A stretch of DNA of 64,000 nt, taken from assembly GCA_947642555.1 (NCBI GenBank), contig CANRSX010000002.1, positions 151,243 through 215,242 on the forward strand, given 5' to 3'. Source of the DNA: an uncultured Roseburia sp. (GTDB taxonomy: Bacteria; Bacillota; Clostridia; Lachnospirales; Lachnospiraceae). Both the position numbers and the translations under genes were made by a program. Shown one piece after another: positions 36,963-46,165 of this stretch. Under the pieces are notes generated by a model. It did no database searches. It worked only from the letters and a program-made list of their open reading frames with translations, and was not told where the DNA came from. Positions within the stretch are counted from its first letter, which is position 1. The number at the start of each line of letters is the position of its first letter.

Positions 36963-37940
36963 TTGGAAAATAAGATGAATGTTGCGACGGCACTGAATAA
37001 AAAATATCTCCGTTATACAGCGGTGATGCTGAAATCGTTATGCGAGAATAATCCGGGATCCGTACGTATCTTTTTGCTGAATCATGAACTCTCCGCGGAG
37101 GATGTGCAGCGAATCCAAAAGGTGCTCGCAGCATATGATGCGCAGGTGGTGGATTTTAAAGTGGACCGGTCGGCGTTTTACAGCGGGATACCGTATAACG
37201 AGCAGTGGAGCATTGAGACCTATTACCGGCTTCTGCTCCTGGATCTTCTGCCGAAGGATGTGGAGCGCCTGCTCTATCTGGATGGGGATATCATCGTGAA
37301 CCGGTCCTTAAAGGAACTTTATGAACTGGATTTTAAGGGAAAGGATCTGTATGCAGGAACGGATTCGGGATGGAGCCAGGTGTGGGAGAAGTACAGCGCA
37401 GTACAAAAGGAACTGCTTGCCGGGGTCTTAAAGGAAGGACACCGTTATTTTAATGCTGGCGTCATGCTGCTGAATATCGGGCAGATGAGGGAACAGTATT
37501 CGTTTCGCACATACTGCGATGTGATGGAGTCCTGGAATTATCAGATGTTTGCGCTGGATCAGGATATTTTAAATTATGTCCATGCGCATAAAACAGGATA
37601 TTTTGATGAGCGGATTTACAATCTCAGCGCAAGAACCGCGCACAATCAGGGACTGTCTTATGAGGACATGAAACAGGCGGCGATCATTCACTATACCGGC
37701 TATAAACCATGGGAAGCTGGGAACTGTCATTATGATATCGAAAAACGATGGTGGGATTATGCCAGAAGGACACCGTTTTATCAGGAGCTGCTGGAAGAAT
37801 TTCTGGATCAGTCGCTGACGGACGGCCATTTGGAAGCGTATATTCAGGAGCTTTTGGAGAAACTGGATACATCACAAAAGCAGCTTCAGGAATCGCTGGG
37901 CTTAAATCAGCGTCTCCTTGCCATGCTGCAGAAACAGTAG
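36963..37940 (+). CDS. GT8 family glycosyltransferase (block 1)
   Basis: 325 aa from TTG 36963, with AGGGGAAGGGG upstream; ATG 36975 is the alternative. GT8 features: N-terminal NVATALNKKYLRYTAVMLKS, metal-binding DGD in LLYLDGDIIVN, RYFNAGVMLLNI, LDQDILNYV, and the HYTGYKPWE motif. A retaining transferase, usually adding glucose or galactose. A C-terminal coiled-coil tail (LEKLDTSQKQLQESL) is shared with the GT8 at 45115. Confidence 0.9.
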   Translation: MENKMNVATALNKKYLRYTAVMLKSLCENNPGSVRIFLLNHELSAEDVQRIQKVLAAYDAQVVDFKVDRSAFYSGIPYNEQWSIETYYRLLLLDLLPKDVERLLYLDGDIIVNRSLKELYELDFKGKDLYAGTDSGWSQVWEKYSAVQKELLAGVLKEGHRYFNAGVMLLNIGQMREQYSFRTYCDVMESWNYQMFALDQDILNYVHAHKTGYFDERIYNLSARTAHNQGLSYEDMKQAAIIHYTGYKPWEAGNCHYDIEKRWWDYARRTPFYQELLEEFLDQSLTDGHLEAYIQELLEKLDTSQKQLQESLGLNQRLLAMLQKQ

Positions 37941-37960
37941 GGGAGCACCGGGAGTCGTAT

Positions 37961-39133
37961 ATGAGACTGTTTTATTATACATGGTTTGAAAATTCGGCAG
38001 GGGATCTGGAGGAATCGCTGCTTTCACTGGGGTATAGCGTGGTAAAATGCCATATCCCGCTGAAAAATTATGAGGAGGATCCGGAATTCTGCGGACATTT
38101 TATCCGCATTTTCCGGGAACAGGGCTGTGAAGCGGTCATAAGCTTTGACTTTTTTCCGCTGATCGCACGGATTGCGGAACAGCTTAAGGTGAGATATTTT
38201 TCCTGGGTATACGATATGCCGCATCACACGCTGTATTCACAGGCAGTGCTGGGAACATATACGAGCCTGTTTCTGTTTGACAGGGAGCAGTACCGGCAGA
38301 TGAAGCAGATCCGGCAGAAGCATACCTATTATCTGCCGCTTGCCGTAAATATGAGGCGGTTAAAACGACAGCGGAAAGCGACTGACAGCGGAAATAATAT
38401 ACCAGAATACAACGCAGATATCAGCTTTGTCGGGAGTCTCTATGAAAAGAATCTGTACCGGCAGATTACATACCTGCCAGAATACCTGAAGGGATATCTG
38501 CAGGGGGTCATGGAGGCGCAGCAGAAGATATTCGGGTATCATATGGTGGGGGATGTACTGGATGACGAAGTCCTAAAAGAGCTGCAGACTTACGTGGTTA
38601 TGGATCTGGATCCATCGTATCTGGCGGATAAAAAACAGCTGTATGTGGATATGATAGATGCGGAAATCACCTGCCAGGAGCGTACGCGTCTGCTGGGAGC
38701 GCTGTCGGAACGGTATTCGTTACAGCTGTATACGGCATCCGATACCGCGCTGGTTCCCCATGCGGATCACAGGGGAATTGTCTCGTATGATCAGGAGATG
38801 CCGGAGGTATTCCGGACCTCGAAGATTAATCTGAATCTTACGCTGCGCTCGATCCGGCACGGGATACCGCTTCGCGCACTTGATATCATGGGCGCGGGAG
38901 GGTTCCTTTTGTCGAATTATCAGGCCGGACTTGCGGAGGAGTTTGAGGATGGCAGAGAGCTGGTACTGTTTGAGAGCAGGGAGGATCTGCTGGCAAAGGC
39001 GGACTATTATCTGTCACACGAAGAGGAGCGCAGGGAGATTGCGCTCCGCGGATGGGAAAAGGTACAGCAGAAATTTTCCTATGACGTGCAGCTGAAAAAG
39101 ATGTTTGAGACCAGCGGGGATCACATGTTCTGA
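37961..39133 (+). CDS. CgeB/DUF3880-like glycosyltransferase A
   Basis: 390 aa from the ATG at 37961. N-terminal Rossmann-like half: LFYYTWFENSAGDLEESLLS, VISFDFFPLIARIA. C-terminal half: ISFVGSLYEKN, INLNLTLRSIRHGIPLRALD, IMGAGGFLLSNYQ. Paralogous to the minus-strand genes at 40067 and 41271, which share the same landmarks in order. Convergent with the GT2 gene, overlapping it by 13 bp. Confidence 0.87.
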   Translation: MRLFYYTWFENSAGDLEESLLSLGYSVVKCHIPLKNYEEDPEFCGHFIRIFREQGCEAVISFDFFPLIARIAEQLKVRYFSWVYDMPHHTLYSQAVLGTYTSLFLFDREQYRQMKQIRQKHTYYLPLAVNMRRLKRQRKATDSGNNIPEYNADISFVGSLYEKNLYRQITYLPEYLKGYLQGVMEAQQKIFGYHMVGDVLDDEVLKELQTYVVMDLDPSYLADKKQLYVDMIDAEITCQERTRLLGALSERYSLQLYTASDTALVPHADHRGIVSYDQEMPEVFRTSKINLNLTLRSIRHGIPLRALDIMGAGGFLLSNYQAGLAEEFEDGRELVLFESREDLLAKADYYLSHEEERREIALRGWEKVQQKFSYDVQLKKMFETSGDHMF

Positions 39134-40077
39134 TCATTCCACTTCATCAGCCGGATATCGTTTTCCTGAAAGATGCGTTCCAGGTAGCGGTTTTTCTCAT
39201 AGGGAATCGTCACATAGCGCAGCCGTAGCTGTCTCAGCTCTGTCAGGAACCGGTCCCGCAGTCCGGCGGGAAGCGGCGGATCCGCATTGACAATGTGTGC
39301 AATCCCACCATAATACAAATGTAATATAGAATATTCCATGACCTCCTGTATCTGCGCATAATCCTCTCGGGAGAGGAAGAGCTCTGCCATCGCGGTCATG
39401 GTTTCCGTGACGGCCTTCTGATATTTGGCCGGATCCGTGGGCCTGGAGGCGGAATCAGGAGGGGCTGTGTGACGGTAGAGAGGCTCCGTGACAACGCCGA
39501 GCCGTCTGGTGCGCAGGAGGAGCAGCATGAGGATCTCCATATCCTCAAGGATCGTATGCTCCCGGAAGGCGATACCGTCGAAGAGCTCCCGGCGGAACAG
39601 GCGGCTCCACAGATAACCGCCGCCCGCGATCAGCTCAATGCGTTTTTCAGTATCGAGTATGCCTGCGCAGGCAGGATCGGTTTGCTGAACAAAGGACTCG
39701 CGGGCTTCATCGTAGTAGATGCAGTCCACCATATCACAGTTGTCGGAGACGGCGCGCTGATACAGCTTTTCAAACATGGTGACGTCCGCGATATCGTCGC
39801 TGTCCACGAATCCGATATAATCGCCCGAGGCATACATCAGCCCGGCATTTCGCGCCCCTCCGGGCCCGGAGTTTTCTTCCAGGTTTACGAGGATAACCTG
39901 ATCCGGAAAGGCGCGTTCGCAGTCCAGCAGAATAGAAAGGCTGCTGTCAGTGGATGCGTCGTTGACCAGAATCAGCTCGAGATCCCGGAAGGTCTGATGC
40001 ACCAGATTTCCGAGACAGGCCGCGAGCGTTTTTTCCGCATTATAGACCGGGACAATGACAGATAATTTAGCAGACAT
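39121..40077 (-). CDS. GT2 family glycosyltransferase
   Basis: 318 aa. Classic GT2 A-fold: KLSVIVPVYNAEKTLAACLG, LILVNDASTDSS, PGGARNAGLMYASGDYIGFV with the DSDD metal motif, then LWSRLFRRELF and ILEDMEILM. Inverting transferase. Start at 40077, where GCGGAGG is well spaced; a longer start at 40095 has none. Overlaps the upstream CgeB-like gene by 11 bp, so the two minus-strand genes are coupled. Confidence 0.92.
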   Translation of the reverse strand: MSAKLSVIVPVYNAEKTLAACLGNLVHQTFRDLELILVNDASTDSSLSILLDCERAFPDQVILVNLEENSGPGGARNAGLMYASGDYIGFVDSDDIADVTMFEKLYQRAVSDNCDMVDCIYYDEARESFVQQTDPACAGILDTEKRIELIAGGGYLWSRLFRRELFDGIAFREHTILEDMEILMLLLLRTRRLGVVTEPLYRHTAPPDSASRPTDPAKYQKAVTETMTAMAELFLSREDYAQIQEVMEYSILHLYYGGIAHIVNADPPLPAGLRDRFLTELRQLRLRYVTIPYEKNRYLERIFQENDIRLMKWNDQNM

Positions 40078-41251
40078 AGCATTCCTCCGCAGCATCCATC
40101 ACACGGAACATTTCGGAAAACAGCAGGTCAAAACCGAGACACTGCCGGATTTTATTTCGCCCGTTTGCGGCAATCCGCTGCCGCTCCTGTTCGTGTGACA
40201 GATAGTAATCGATTTTTTCATTCAGATCCTGTAAATCATTATAATACACAAAGTCCTCATCAGGAACAAAATAGTCCAGGAAATCCGCCTGAAAATTGGT
40301 CAGCAGAAATCCGCCGGCGCTCATAATATCAATCGCCCGGAGCGGGATCCCGGTTTTGATGCTTTTTAGGGTGATATTCAGGTTGATCCTGCTGTAGTGG
40401 AAAATATAAGGCAGCTCACTGACATAATCGGCAGGCCCCATATTTCTGATGCCGGGCGCCTGCCAGGAACGGTCCGGCGTGTAAAGCCGGAGGGGATGGG
40501 CTGCCGCCGCGGAGGTCAGGGTGCGAATACGGTCGAGCTCTGTCAGCTTACGCCCGATGACATAATTGCCGTAAATGTAAGACAGACTCTGAATTCCGGT
40601 ATTTCCCGCGTCATAGGGCAAAGCGGAAGAAAGCTCACTTAAGATCCGCTCGTCGAGTACCTCCTCGATAAAATAGTAGCCATATACCCTTAGCTGCGCC
40701 TGCATGATGGCGTCGAGATAGCCACGGGCATAATCGCTAAGACCCGTCAGACGGTCGAACATGGTGTGCGTCTCATTGTAAAGAGAACCGACAAATGTCA
40801 CATCGCTGCGGTAACCTGATGTATCATGCGGCTGTGCCAGCAGCTCATCAATGTGATCCGCATTCCCGGCCAGGGGCAGATAATGAACGGTTGTGATCCC
40901 CATCGCCGAGAGCTCCTGATACTGCGCACGGTCAAATACAAAGATCGTGTTGCACGGATAGATTACTGTATAGGAATACAGCGCGACATGCGGGGCGTCG
41001 TATACAACGGAAAGATAGCGCAGCTGATTGCGCTTACAGCCTTCCGCGATCAGCGGGAAAAAATTATAGGAAAAAATACAGTCGTAGGTGCCATCGGATA
41101 AAAAGGCGTCCAGCGCCGCATCAAAATCGGCGGAGACCCGATCCATGTAGTCCGGGTGAAAAAAATAATCTACAGAATGGCCAAGCCGCTTCATGGCGTC
41201 TGCGGCGTCTTTTTTACAGAAACAGGGCCAGTCAAAAAAAAGAATATTCAT
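40067..41251 (-). CDS. CgeB/DUF3880-like glycosyltransferase B
   Basis: 394 aa. Landmarks: NILFFDWPCFCKKDAADAMK, FSYNFFPLIAEGCK, VTFVGSLYNETHTMFDRLTG, YGYYFIEEVLDERILSEL, INLNITLKSIKTGIPLRAID. Closest in the window to the gene at 41271, which carries nearly the same FDRLTG...YGYYFIEE order, so the pair is a tandem duplication. Soluble, no signal peptide. Specificity unknown. Confidence 0.87.
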   Translation of the reverse strand: MNILFFDWPCFCKKDAADAMKRLGHSVDYFFHPDYMDRVSADFDAALDAFLSDGTYDCIFSYNFFPLIAEGCKRNQLRYLSVVYDAPHVALYSYTVIYPCNTIFVFDRAQYQELSAMGITTVHYLPLAGNADHIDELLAQPHDTSGYRSDVTFVGSLYNETHTMFDRLTGLSDYARGYLDAIMQAQLRVYGYYFIEEVLDERILSELSSALPYDAGNTGIQSLSYIYGNYVIGRKLTELDRIRTLTSAAAAHPLRLYTPDRSWQAPGIRNMGPADYVSELPYIFHYSRINLNITLKSIKTGIPLRAIDIMSAGGFLLTNFQADFLDYFVPDEDFVYYNDLQDLNEKIDYYLSHEQERQRIAANGRNKIRQCLGFDLLFSEMFRVMDAAEECYVC

Positions 41252-41270
41252 GTCCGATTCCTTTCCGGCG

Positions 41271-42464
41271 TTACGCCTGATGGGGACGAAAAACAGCTGA
41301 AAGAAGCGTTTCCAGCCGGTGCACCCAGGTGTGCTGCTCTTTCACCATCGCAAGGCCGTTTTCCGCGATTTCGTGCGCCAGCTTCGGGTGTTCGAGATAG
41401 TAAAGACATTTGTCGCGCAGATCTTCCGCGCTCTCATAGATCTCAAGGGTTTCACCCGGGATAAAATATTCTGGCAGCTCTGGCTGATAATTCGTGACCA
41501 CAAAACCGCCACAGCCTAAGATATCCCAGATGCGAAGAGGGATACCGGAGCGGATCGGTTTGGAGGTCATATTCAGGTTAATTGTGCTGCGGGCAAAAAT
41601 CAACGGCATTTCTGTCAGAGTTTTCGCGAAACCACGGTTGTGAAGCTTTGGAATATCGCTGGTATCGCTTCCGGTGTAAATGTCCAGGGAATAGCCGGCA
41701 TCCGACAGACAGGGGGCCAGCTGACGCATCAGCGCGACTCTCTCTAAAGCGGAGATTTTATTGCCGATATACAGCTGGGACACGATGGTCCGGTCCGTCA
41801 GGTGTGGGGCATCCAGCGGCGAATAATAGCCAGGCAGATGAGCTTTTACCGCCTGAATGACATCGTCCGTGAGCAGCTCCTCAATAAAATAATAGCCGTA
41901 TATTTTAAGCTGTGCCGCCATGATGCCGTCCAGGAAGCCTGCTATAAGGTCAGGGAGGCCGGTCAGCCGGTCGTAGGGGCATTTCTCGGTGTAGAGGGAG
42001 CCCACAAAGGAGACGTCGGAGGCGAACCGACGGTTGCGGCTGTTCTGAATGACAGACTGCATATAAGCCGGGTCTGTGGCCAGGGGCAGATAGAAGACAT
42101 GCCCGGGGTGTAAGGGAGCGATCTCCTCGTACTGGCAGCGGTCAAACAGGAACAGATAATTGCAGTCGTTTGTGACGGAACGGCTGTAGAGCTCCATCAC
42201 CGGGGAGTCCACTGTCCATCCTGCATATGGAATGTGAAAAATATTACAGACGTCGGATACGGTCGGAAAAAAATTAACCGAAAATACCAGATCGTACTGC
42301 CCCTCCAGCAGTGTCCGGCTCACGGACTCCACGACCTCGCTGGGTTTTCTGTTTTTCTGATAGATTTCATCCGACAGCTCTGTGACCTGGGCGCCCAGTT
42401 CGTTCCAGGCACGAAGCAGAAACGGCTCGCAGATGCTGCCATAACGGTAAAATAGTAGTTTCAT
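41271..42464 (-). CDS. CgeB/DUF3880-like glycosyltransferase C
   Basis: 397 aa. First gene of the inverted three-gene module. Landmarks: VFSVNFFPTVSDVCNIFHIP, VSFVGSLYTEKCPYDRLTG, YGYYFIEELLTDDVI, INLNMTSKPIRSGIPLRIWD, GCGGFVVTNYQPELPEYF. The spacing to the next gene is 19 bp. The 124-bp divergent region to 42589 should hold its promoter, but I cannot pick one out. Confidence 0.87.
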   Translation of the reverse strand: MKLLFYRYGSICEPFLLRAWNELGAQVTELSDEIYQKNRKPSEVVESVSRTLLEGQYDLVFSVNFFPTVSDVCNIFHIPYAGWTVDSPVMELYSRSVTNDCNYLFLFDRCQYEEIAPLHPGHVFYLPLATDPAYMQSVIQNSRNRRFASDVSFVGSLYTEKCPYDRLTGLPDLIAGFLDGIMAAQLKIYGYYFIEELLTDDVIQAVKAHLPGYYSPLDAPHLTDRTIVSQLYIGNKISALERVALMRQLAPCLSDAGYSLDIYTGSDTSDIPKLHNRGFAKTLTEMPLIFARSTINLNMTSKPIRSGIPLRIWDILGCGGFVVTNYQPELPEYFIPGETLEIYESAEDLRDKCLYYLEHPKLAHEIAENGLAMVKEQHTWVHRLETLLSAVFRPHQA

Positions 42465-42507
42465 ATGTGATTCCTTTAAAATCGAAGTATCATTTGAATA
42501 AATCCTG

Positions 42508-42516
42508 TGCTATAAT
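42508..42516 (+). promoter_or_regulatory. Extended -10 promoter candidate for the second glycosyltransferase block
   Basis: TG-C-TATAAT about 75 bp before the gene at 42589, without a good -35. Confidence 0.4.
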
Positions 42517-42588
42517 AGGCTATCGGCGATCAGAGAGGGATTGTTAATCATTTTTTTATACTAAATTATTGTAATACCGGGGTGGGAA

Positions 42589-43770
42589 ATGGACAAAAAA
42601 CGTCTGATCTTTTTTACCGGCGTATATGACACGCTGGACATTTTTACCTTTGAGCTTGAACGTGAGTTCCGGCAGATGGGCTATGAGACGATGCTGTTTG
42701 ATTCCGGGGATACGGAGGGCAGTTTAAGCCGCCTGGCCGGATTTTTGCAGGGCGCGGTAAAAGCGGTGATCACCTTTAATAATCTCGGGTATAACATGGA
42801 GCTTGTGCCGGGAAAAAATATCTGGGATGAGCTTGGGATCTGCTGTGTCAATATTCTGATGGATCATCCGTTCTGTTATAAAGCCGCGCTGGACGCCTCT
42901 CCGCGGTTTGCGGCGGTGCTGTGCACGGACCGCAATCACATGCGCTATGTGCAGCGGTTTTACCCGCAGATACCGGTCACGGGCTTTCTGCCCCACGCGG
43001 GGATCGACAGGGGAACGCCGGCAAAGCGGATTGCGGACCGGCGGATCGATGTGCTCTATGCCGGGGGATTGTCGCGAAAGTTTGCGCAGAATGTGTACCC
43101 GGATTTTTCCAGATATACGGAGTTTGACGCCAGGGAGATCGCGGAGGAGGCGTACAAAAGCCTGATCGCGGATCCCGGCCAGACGACGGAGGAGGCCATT
43201 GAGGGCGTGCTGGCTGAAAAGGGGATCCGGCTGCCGGAGGAGGCACTGTGCGGCCTGATAGCGGATCTTCACTACGTGGATCTGCTGGCAACCTCCTGGT
43301 ATCGCGAGCTGGTCATAAAAACGCTTGTGGAGGCCGGGATTTCCGTTCATCTGTATGGTTATGGCTGGGAGGACTGCGACTGGATCTCCAGCCCGAATCT
43401 CACTTATGGCGGCCGGGTGTCCGCGGAGGAGATTGTCGGAAAGATGCAGGACGCAAAGATTGTGCTCAGTACCATGACCTGGTTTAAGGACGGGACCCAT
43501 GACCGGGTGTTTAACGGCATGCTGGCCGGGGCGGTGGCAGTGACGGACAGCTCCGTGTATATGAGAGAGGAATTTGGCCGGGAGGATGCTGCGCTGGTGA
43601 TGTTTGAGCTTACGGAGCTTGCCGGTCTGCCGGAGCGGATCCGTGCTCTGCTGGCGGATCCAGACAGGATGCAGCGGATCGCGGATCAGGGGCGCATCTG
43701 CGCAATGGAGAAGTATACCTGGCGGGAGAGGGCGCGGGAGCTGGAGGAGGATCTGCTCAGCCAGCTGTGA
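42589..43770 (+). CDS. CgeB/DUF3880-like glycosyltransferase D (block 2)
   Basis: 393 aa. N-terminus KRLIFFTGVYDTLDIFTFEL, then NILMDHPFCYKAALD, a metal-free GT-B fold, and the C-terminal GT4-like end TWFKDGTHDRVFNGMLAGAV with TDSSVYMREEFG. It aligns with the C-terminal part of the 596-aa protein at 34096 (DGFTERVADSMLAGAV), not with the 37961/40067/41271 group. It heads a block mirroring 34096-37940. Confidence 0.86.
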   Translation: MDKKRLIFFTGVYDTLDIFTFELEREFRQMGYETMLFDSGDTEGSLSRLAGFLQGAVKAVITFNNLGYNMELVPGKNIWDELGICCVNILMDHPFCYKAALDASPRFAAVLCTDRNHMRYVQRFYPQIPVTGFLPHAGIDRGTPAKRIADRRIDVLYAGGLSRKFAQNVYPDFSRYTEFDAREIAEEAYKSLIADPGQTTEEAIEGVLAEKGIRLPEEALCGLIADLHYVDLLATSWYRELVIKTLVEAGISVHLYGYGWEDCDWISSPNLTYGGRVSAEEIVGKMQDAKIVLSTMTWFKDGTHDRVFNGMLAGAVAVTDSSVYMREEFGREDAALVMFELTELAGLPERIRALLADPDRMQRIADQGRICAMEKYTWRERARELEEDLLSQL

Positions 43771-43857
43771 GATTCTCATTGCCGGAGCCGGATCCGCGCG
43801 CCGGAGTTTGTTTGGGACAGTCCGCAGAGCTGTCAGACGCAGAAAGCGAGGGGAAGG

Positions 43858-44352
43858 ATGCAGACAGGAACGATTACAGATGCCGATATGATTTTTTTCT
43901 ATCTGAGCATGCTGGACTATCTGAAGCCGAAACGAGTGCTGGATATCGGGATGTTTTTAAAGCGGGCGGGATTTGTCTCCAGGCAGGCGATGTCTATGGA
44001 AATTTCCAGGGAAATCGTGCTGCATGGTGTTGACGTGTTCCCGGAATACCCGCTGGGGATATACGGGATCATTTATGATGCGGTGCTGGATTGGGAGACA
44101 TTTTTAAAAGAAGTCGATCGGTACGCGGCGATGCTGGAGAACAGGTTTGACGTGGCGGTACTGCTGGGGATGGAGGGGATACTGTCACGGGAGGAAGAGG
44201 AAAAGCTGTATCCGCATCTGCTGCGTCTCTCACGCGGCGTGATGACGGAGGTGGAAACGGCAAAGCGGCTGATTGGGAGCAAAGCCGCAAACGGATATCA
44301 GCCGGTTTCCACCGGGGCGAAGCAGTTCGCGTGGGTTCCGGCGGCAGGATGA
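43858..44352 (+). CDS. Hypothetical protein, possibly a degenerate methyltransferase-like fold
   Basis: 164 aa from the ATG after AGGGGAAGG. The region KPKRVLDIGMFLKRAG resembles motif I of class I SAM methyltransferases, but the glycines that bind SAM are missing. FDVAVLLGMEGILSREEEEK could be the following strand. It may be a catalytically dead or divergent relative; the call is tentative. Placed between the CgeB-like and DUF4422 genes, a position with no counterpart in block 1. Confidence 0.65.
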   Translation: MQTGTITDADMIFFYLSMLDYLKPKRVLDIGMFLKRAGFVSRQAMSMEISREIVLHGVDVFPEYPLGIYGIIYDAVLDWETFLKEVDRYAAMLENRFDVAVLLGMEGILSREEEEKLYPHLLRLSRGVMTEVETAKRLIGSKAANGYQPVSTGAKQFAWVPAAG

Positions 44353-44366
44353 AGGGGAGGATGAAG

Positions 44367-45074
44367 GTGGATACCAGGATTTTTATCATGACCCATAAGG
44401 AATTTGAACCGCCGCAGCAGGCGTGCTATGTTCCGCTTCATGTGGGAAAAAACGGCAAAAAAGAACTGAATTATCCCGGAGATGACACCGGGGATGAGAT
44501 TTCAGATAAAAATGATACCTTCTGCGAGCTGACGGGCCTGTACTGGATTTGGAAGAATGTGAGCTGTGATATGGCGGGGCTTGTCCATTACCGCCGGTAT
44601 TTCGTGCGGAGGGGATCGCAGGAGGAGACGGGGCCGGTGGGGGCGAAGATCCTGGATCAGGATTATATCGAACAGTGCCTGAAGGAATACGACATGATTG
44701 TGCCGGACAGCGGGATGACGCAGGAGGGAAGCGTGTGGAACCAGTATGCGCTGCGCCACCGGATTTCCGACTGGATGGAGTGCGGGAGGGTGATCCACGA
44801 TCTTTGCCCGGAATATGAGCCGGCATACCGGTGGAGCCAGAACTGCAATTTCATCTCCCTCGGGAATATGGTGATCACAAGAAAAGAGATCCTGGACGAA
44901 TACTGCGAGTGGCTGTTTGCGATTCTGTTCGAGGCGGAGCGAAGAATTGACCTTCGGGGGTATGATGCCTACCAGCGGCGGATCTTCGGGTTTTTATCGG
45001 AGCGGCTGTTCCGGGTATGGCTGTTAAAGCAGCCCCTCCGGATCCGGGAGGAGCCGGTGATGATGACGGAATGA
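44367..45074 (+). CDS. DUF4422 glycosyltransferase (block 2)
   Basis: 235 aa from GTG 44367, where AGGGGAGG is 6 bases upstream and the start aligns with that of the paralogue at 35883. ATG 44349 (overlapping the previous stop) and ATG 44361 are alternatives. Features: IFIMTHKEFEPPQQACYVPL, YPGDDTGDEISDKND, ELTGLYWIWKN, LVHYRRYF, GYDAYQRRIFGFLSERLFR. It lacks the C-terminal extension of the first copy. Confidence 0.87.
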   Translation: MDTRIFIMTHKEFEPPQQACYVPLHVGKNGKKELNYPGDDTGDEISDKNDTFCELTGLYWIWKNVSCDMAGLVHYRRYFVRRGSQEETGPVGAKILDQDYIEQCLKEYDMIVPDSGMTQEGSVWNQYALRHRISDWMECGRVIHDLCPEYEPAYRWSQNCNFISLGNMVITRKEILDEYCEWLFAILFEAERRIDLRGYDAYQRRIFGFLSERLFRVWLLKQPLRIREEPVMMTE

Positions 45075-45114
45075 ACGAAGTGTTGCATGTACGACGGGAA
45101 AGGCGGTAACAATA

Positions 45115-46068
45115 GTGAAAATGAATATTGCAGTTTCGATTAATCAGGCGTTTATCCGGTATCTTCATGTGATGCTGGTGTCGCTGTTTGAGAATAACAG
45201 GGAGCAGAAGCTCTGCGTCTGGCTGATGTCAGCGGATCTGACGGAGGCACAGGTACAGACATTTCATGAACTGGCGCAGTCGTACGGACAGGAGCTGCGT
45301 TTCCTGCGAATCGGGGAGGGGCTGTTCTCAAAGGAGCTTCCCTTTACGGAGCAGATTACCATTGAGACCTATTTCCGGCTGGCCCTGCCGGATCTTCTGC
45401 CAGAGGAGCTGGACCGGGTGCTGTACCTGGATGCAGATATCATCATCAACCAGCCGCTGGATGAATTTTATTTTACGGATTTTAACGGGAAATCCCTCTG
45501 CGCGTGCAGGGATGTGGCGGCTGTCTCGGTCACTCATGTCAGCACGTCCCCGCTGTTTGCGGAATTGCGTCAGACACCCGGATTTACCTATTTTAACGCG
45601 GGGGTTCTGCTCATGAACTTAAAAAAGCTGCGGGAGAAGGTTTCGCTGGAATATTTTGTGCAGCAGGCGCTGCGGTTGAAGGATTATCTGACGTACCACG
45701 ATCAGGATCTGCTGAATTACCTGTTTCATGACGATGTGGTCTATGCGGATGAAAAACGATTTAACCTGATAATCCGCCCGGCATGCAATTCGGGTTATAC
45801 GTATGACGAGGTAAAGAGTATGGCGGTGATCCTTCATTACGCGGGCCCCAAGCCCTGGCGCCATGAGGAGGTGCGTTACGGGCTCGAGCGGTTCTGGTGG
45901 GAGTACGCGAAGAAGACGCCCTATTACGTGGGGCTTTTGGAGGACATCGTGCTGGGGGAGATTGATACCGGTTATATGGATCAGATGTACCGGGATCTGA
46001 AACGGGAAAACGACGAGTTAAGAGCGATTGTCGACAAGTGTATGACACTGCTGAAAAAGCTGTCATGA
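45115..46068 (+). CDS. GT8 family glycosyltransferase (block 2)
   Basis: 317 aa from GTG 45115 (ATG 45121 possible). Features: NIAVSINQAFIRYLHVMLVS, the metal motif DAD in VLYLDADIIIN, TYFNAGVLLMNL, HDQDLLNYL, LHYAGPKPW. Paralogue of the gene at 36963, with the same short C-terminal coiled coil (RDLKRENDELRAIVDK). DUF4422 and GT8 are adjacent in both blocks, suggesting consecutive steps in one glycan. Confidence 0.9.
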   Translation: MKMNIAVSINQAFIRYLHVMLVSLFENNREQKLCVWLMSADLTEAQVQTFHELAQSYGQELRFLRIGEGLFSKELPFTEQITIETYFRLALPDLLPEELDRVLYLDADIIINQPLDEFYFTDFNGKSLCACRDVAAVSVTHVSTSPLFAELRQTPGFTYFNAGVLLMNLKKLREKVSLEYFVQQALRLKDYLTYHDQDLLNYLFHDDVVYADEKRFNLIIRPACNSGYTYDEVKSMAVILHYAGPKPWRHEEVRYGLERFWWEYAKKTPYYVGLLEDIVLGEIDTGYMDQMYRDLKRENDELRAIVDKCMTLLKKLS

Positions 46069-46078
46069 CCGTTGGAAT

Positions 46079-46106
46079 TAAAGAATTGACCGTGAACAGC
46101 CGATAT
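46079..46106 (+). promoter_or_regulatory. Sigma-28 type promoter of the 120-aa gene
   Basis: TAAA, 17 bp, CCGATAT (with the extra upstream G of the consensus), 59 bp before the start codon. The spacer is one base longer than at the other three sites. Confidence 0.65.
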
Positions 46107-46165
46107 AAAAATACGAGTACTATTATGAAGGAAAGGGCTGGCCAGGAGGGTCAGGGTGAGGTGTC

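Noticed and set aside
42724..43779. 351-aa minus-strand frame antisense to the CgeB-like gene
   Set aside because: No ribosome site or motif; the plus-strand gene has clear paralogues in the window.
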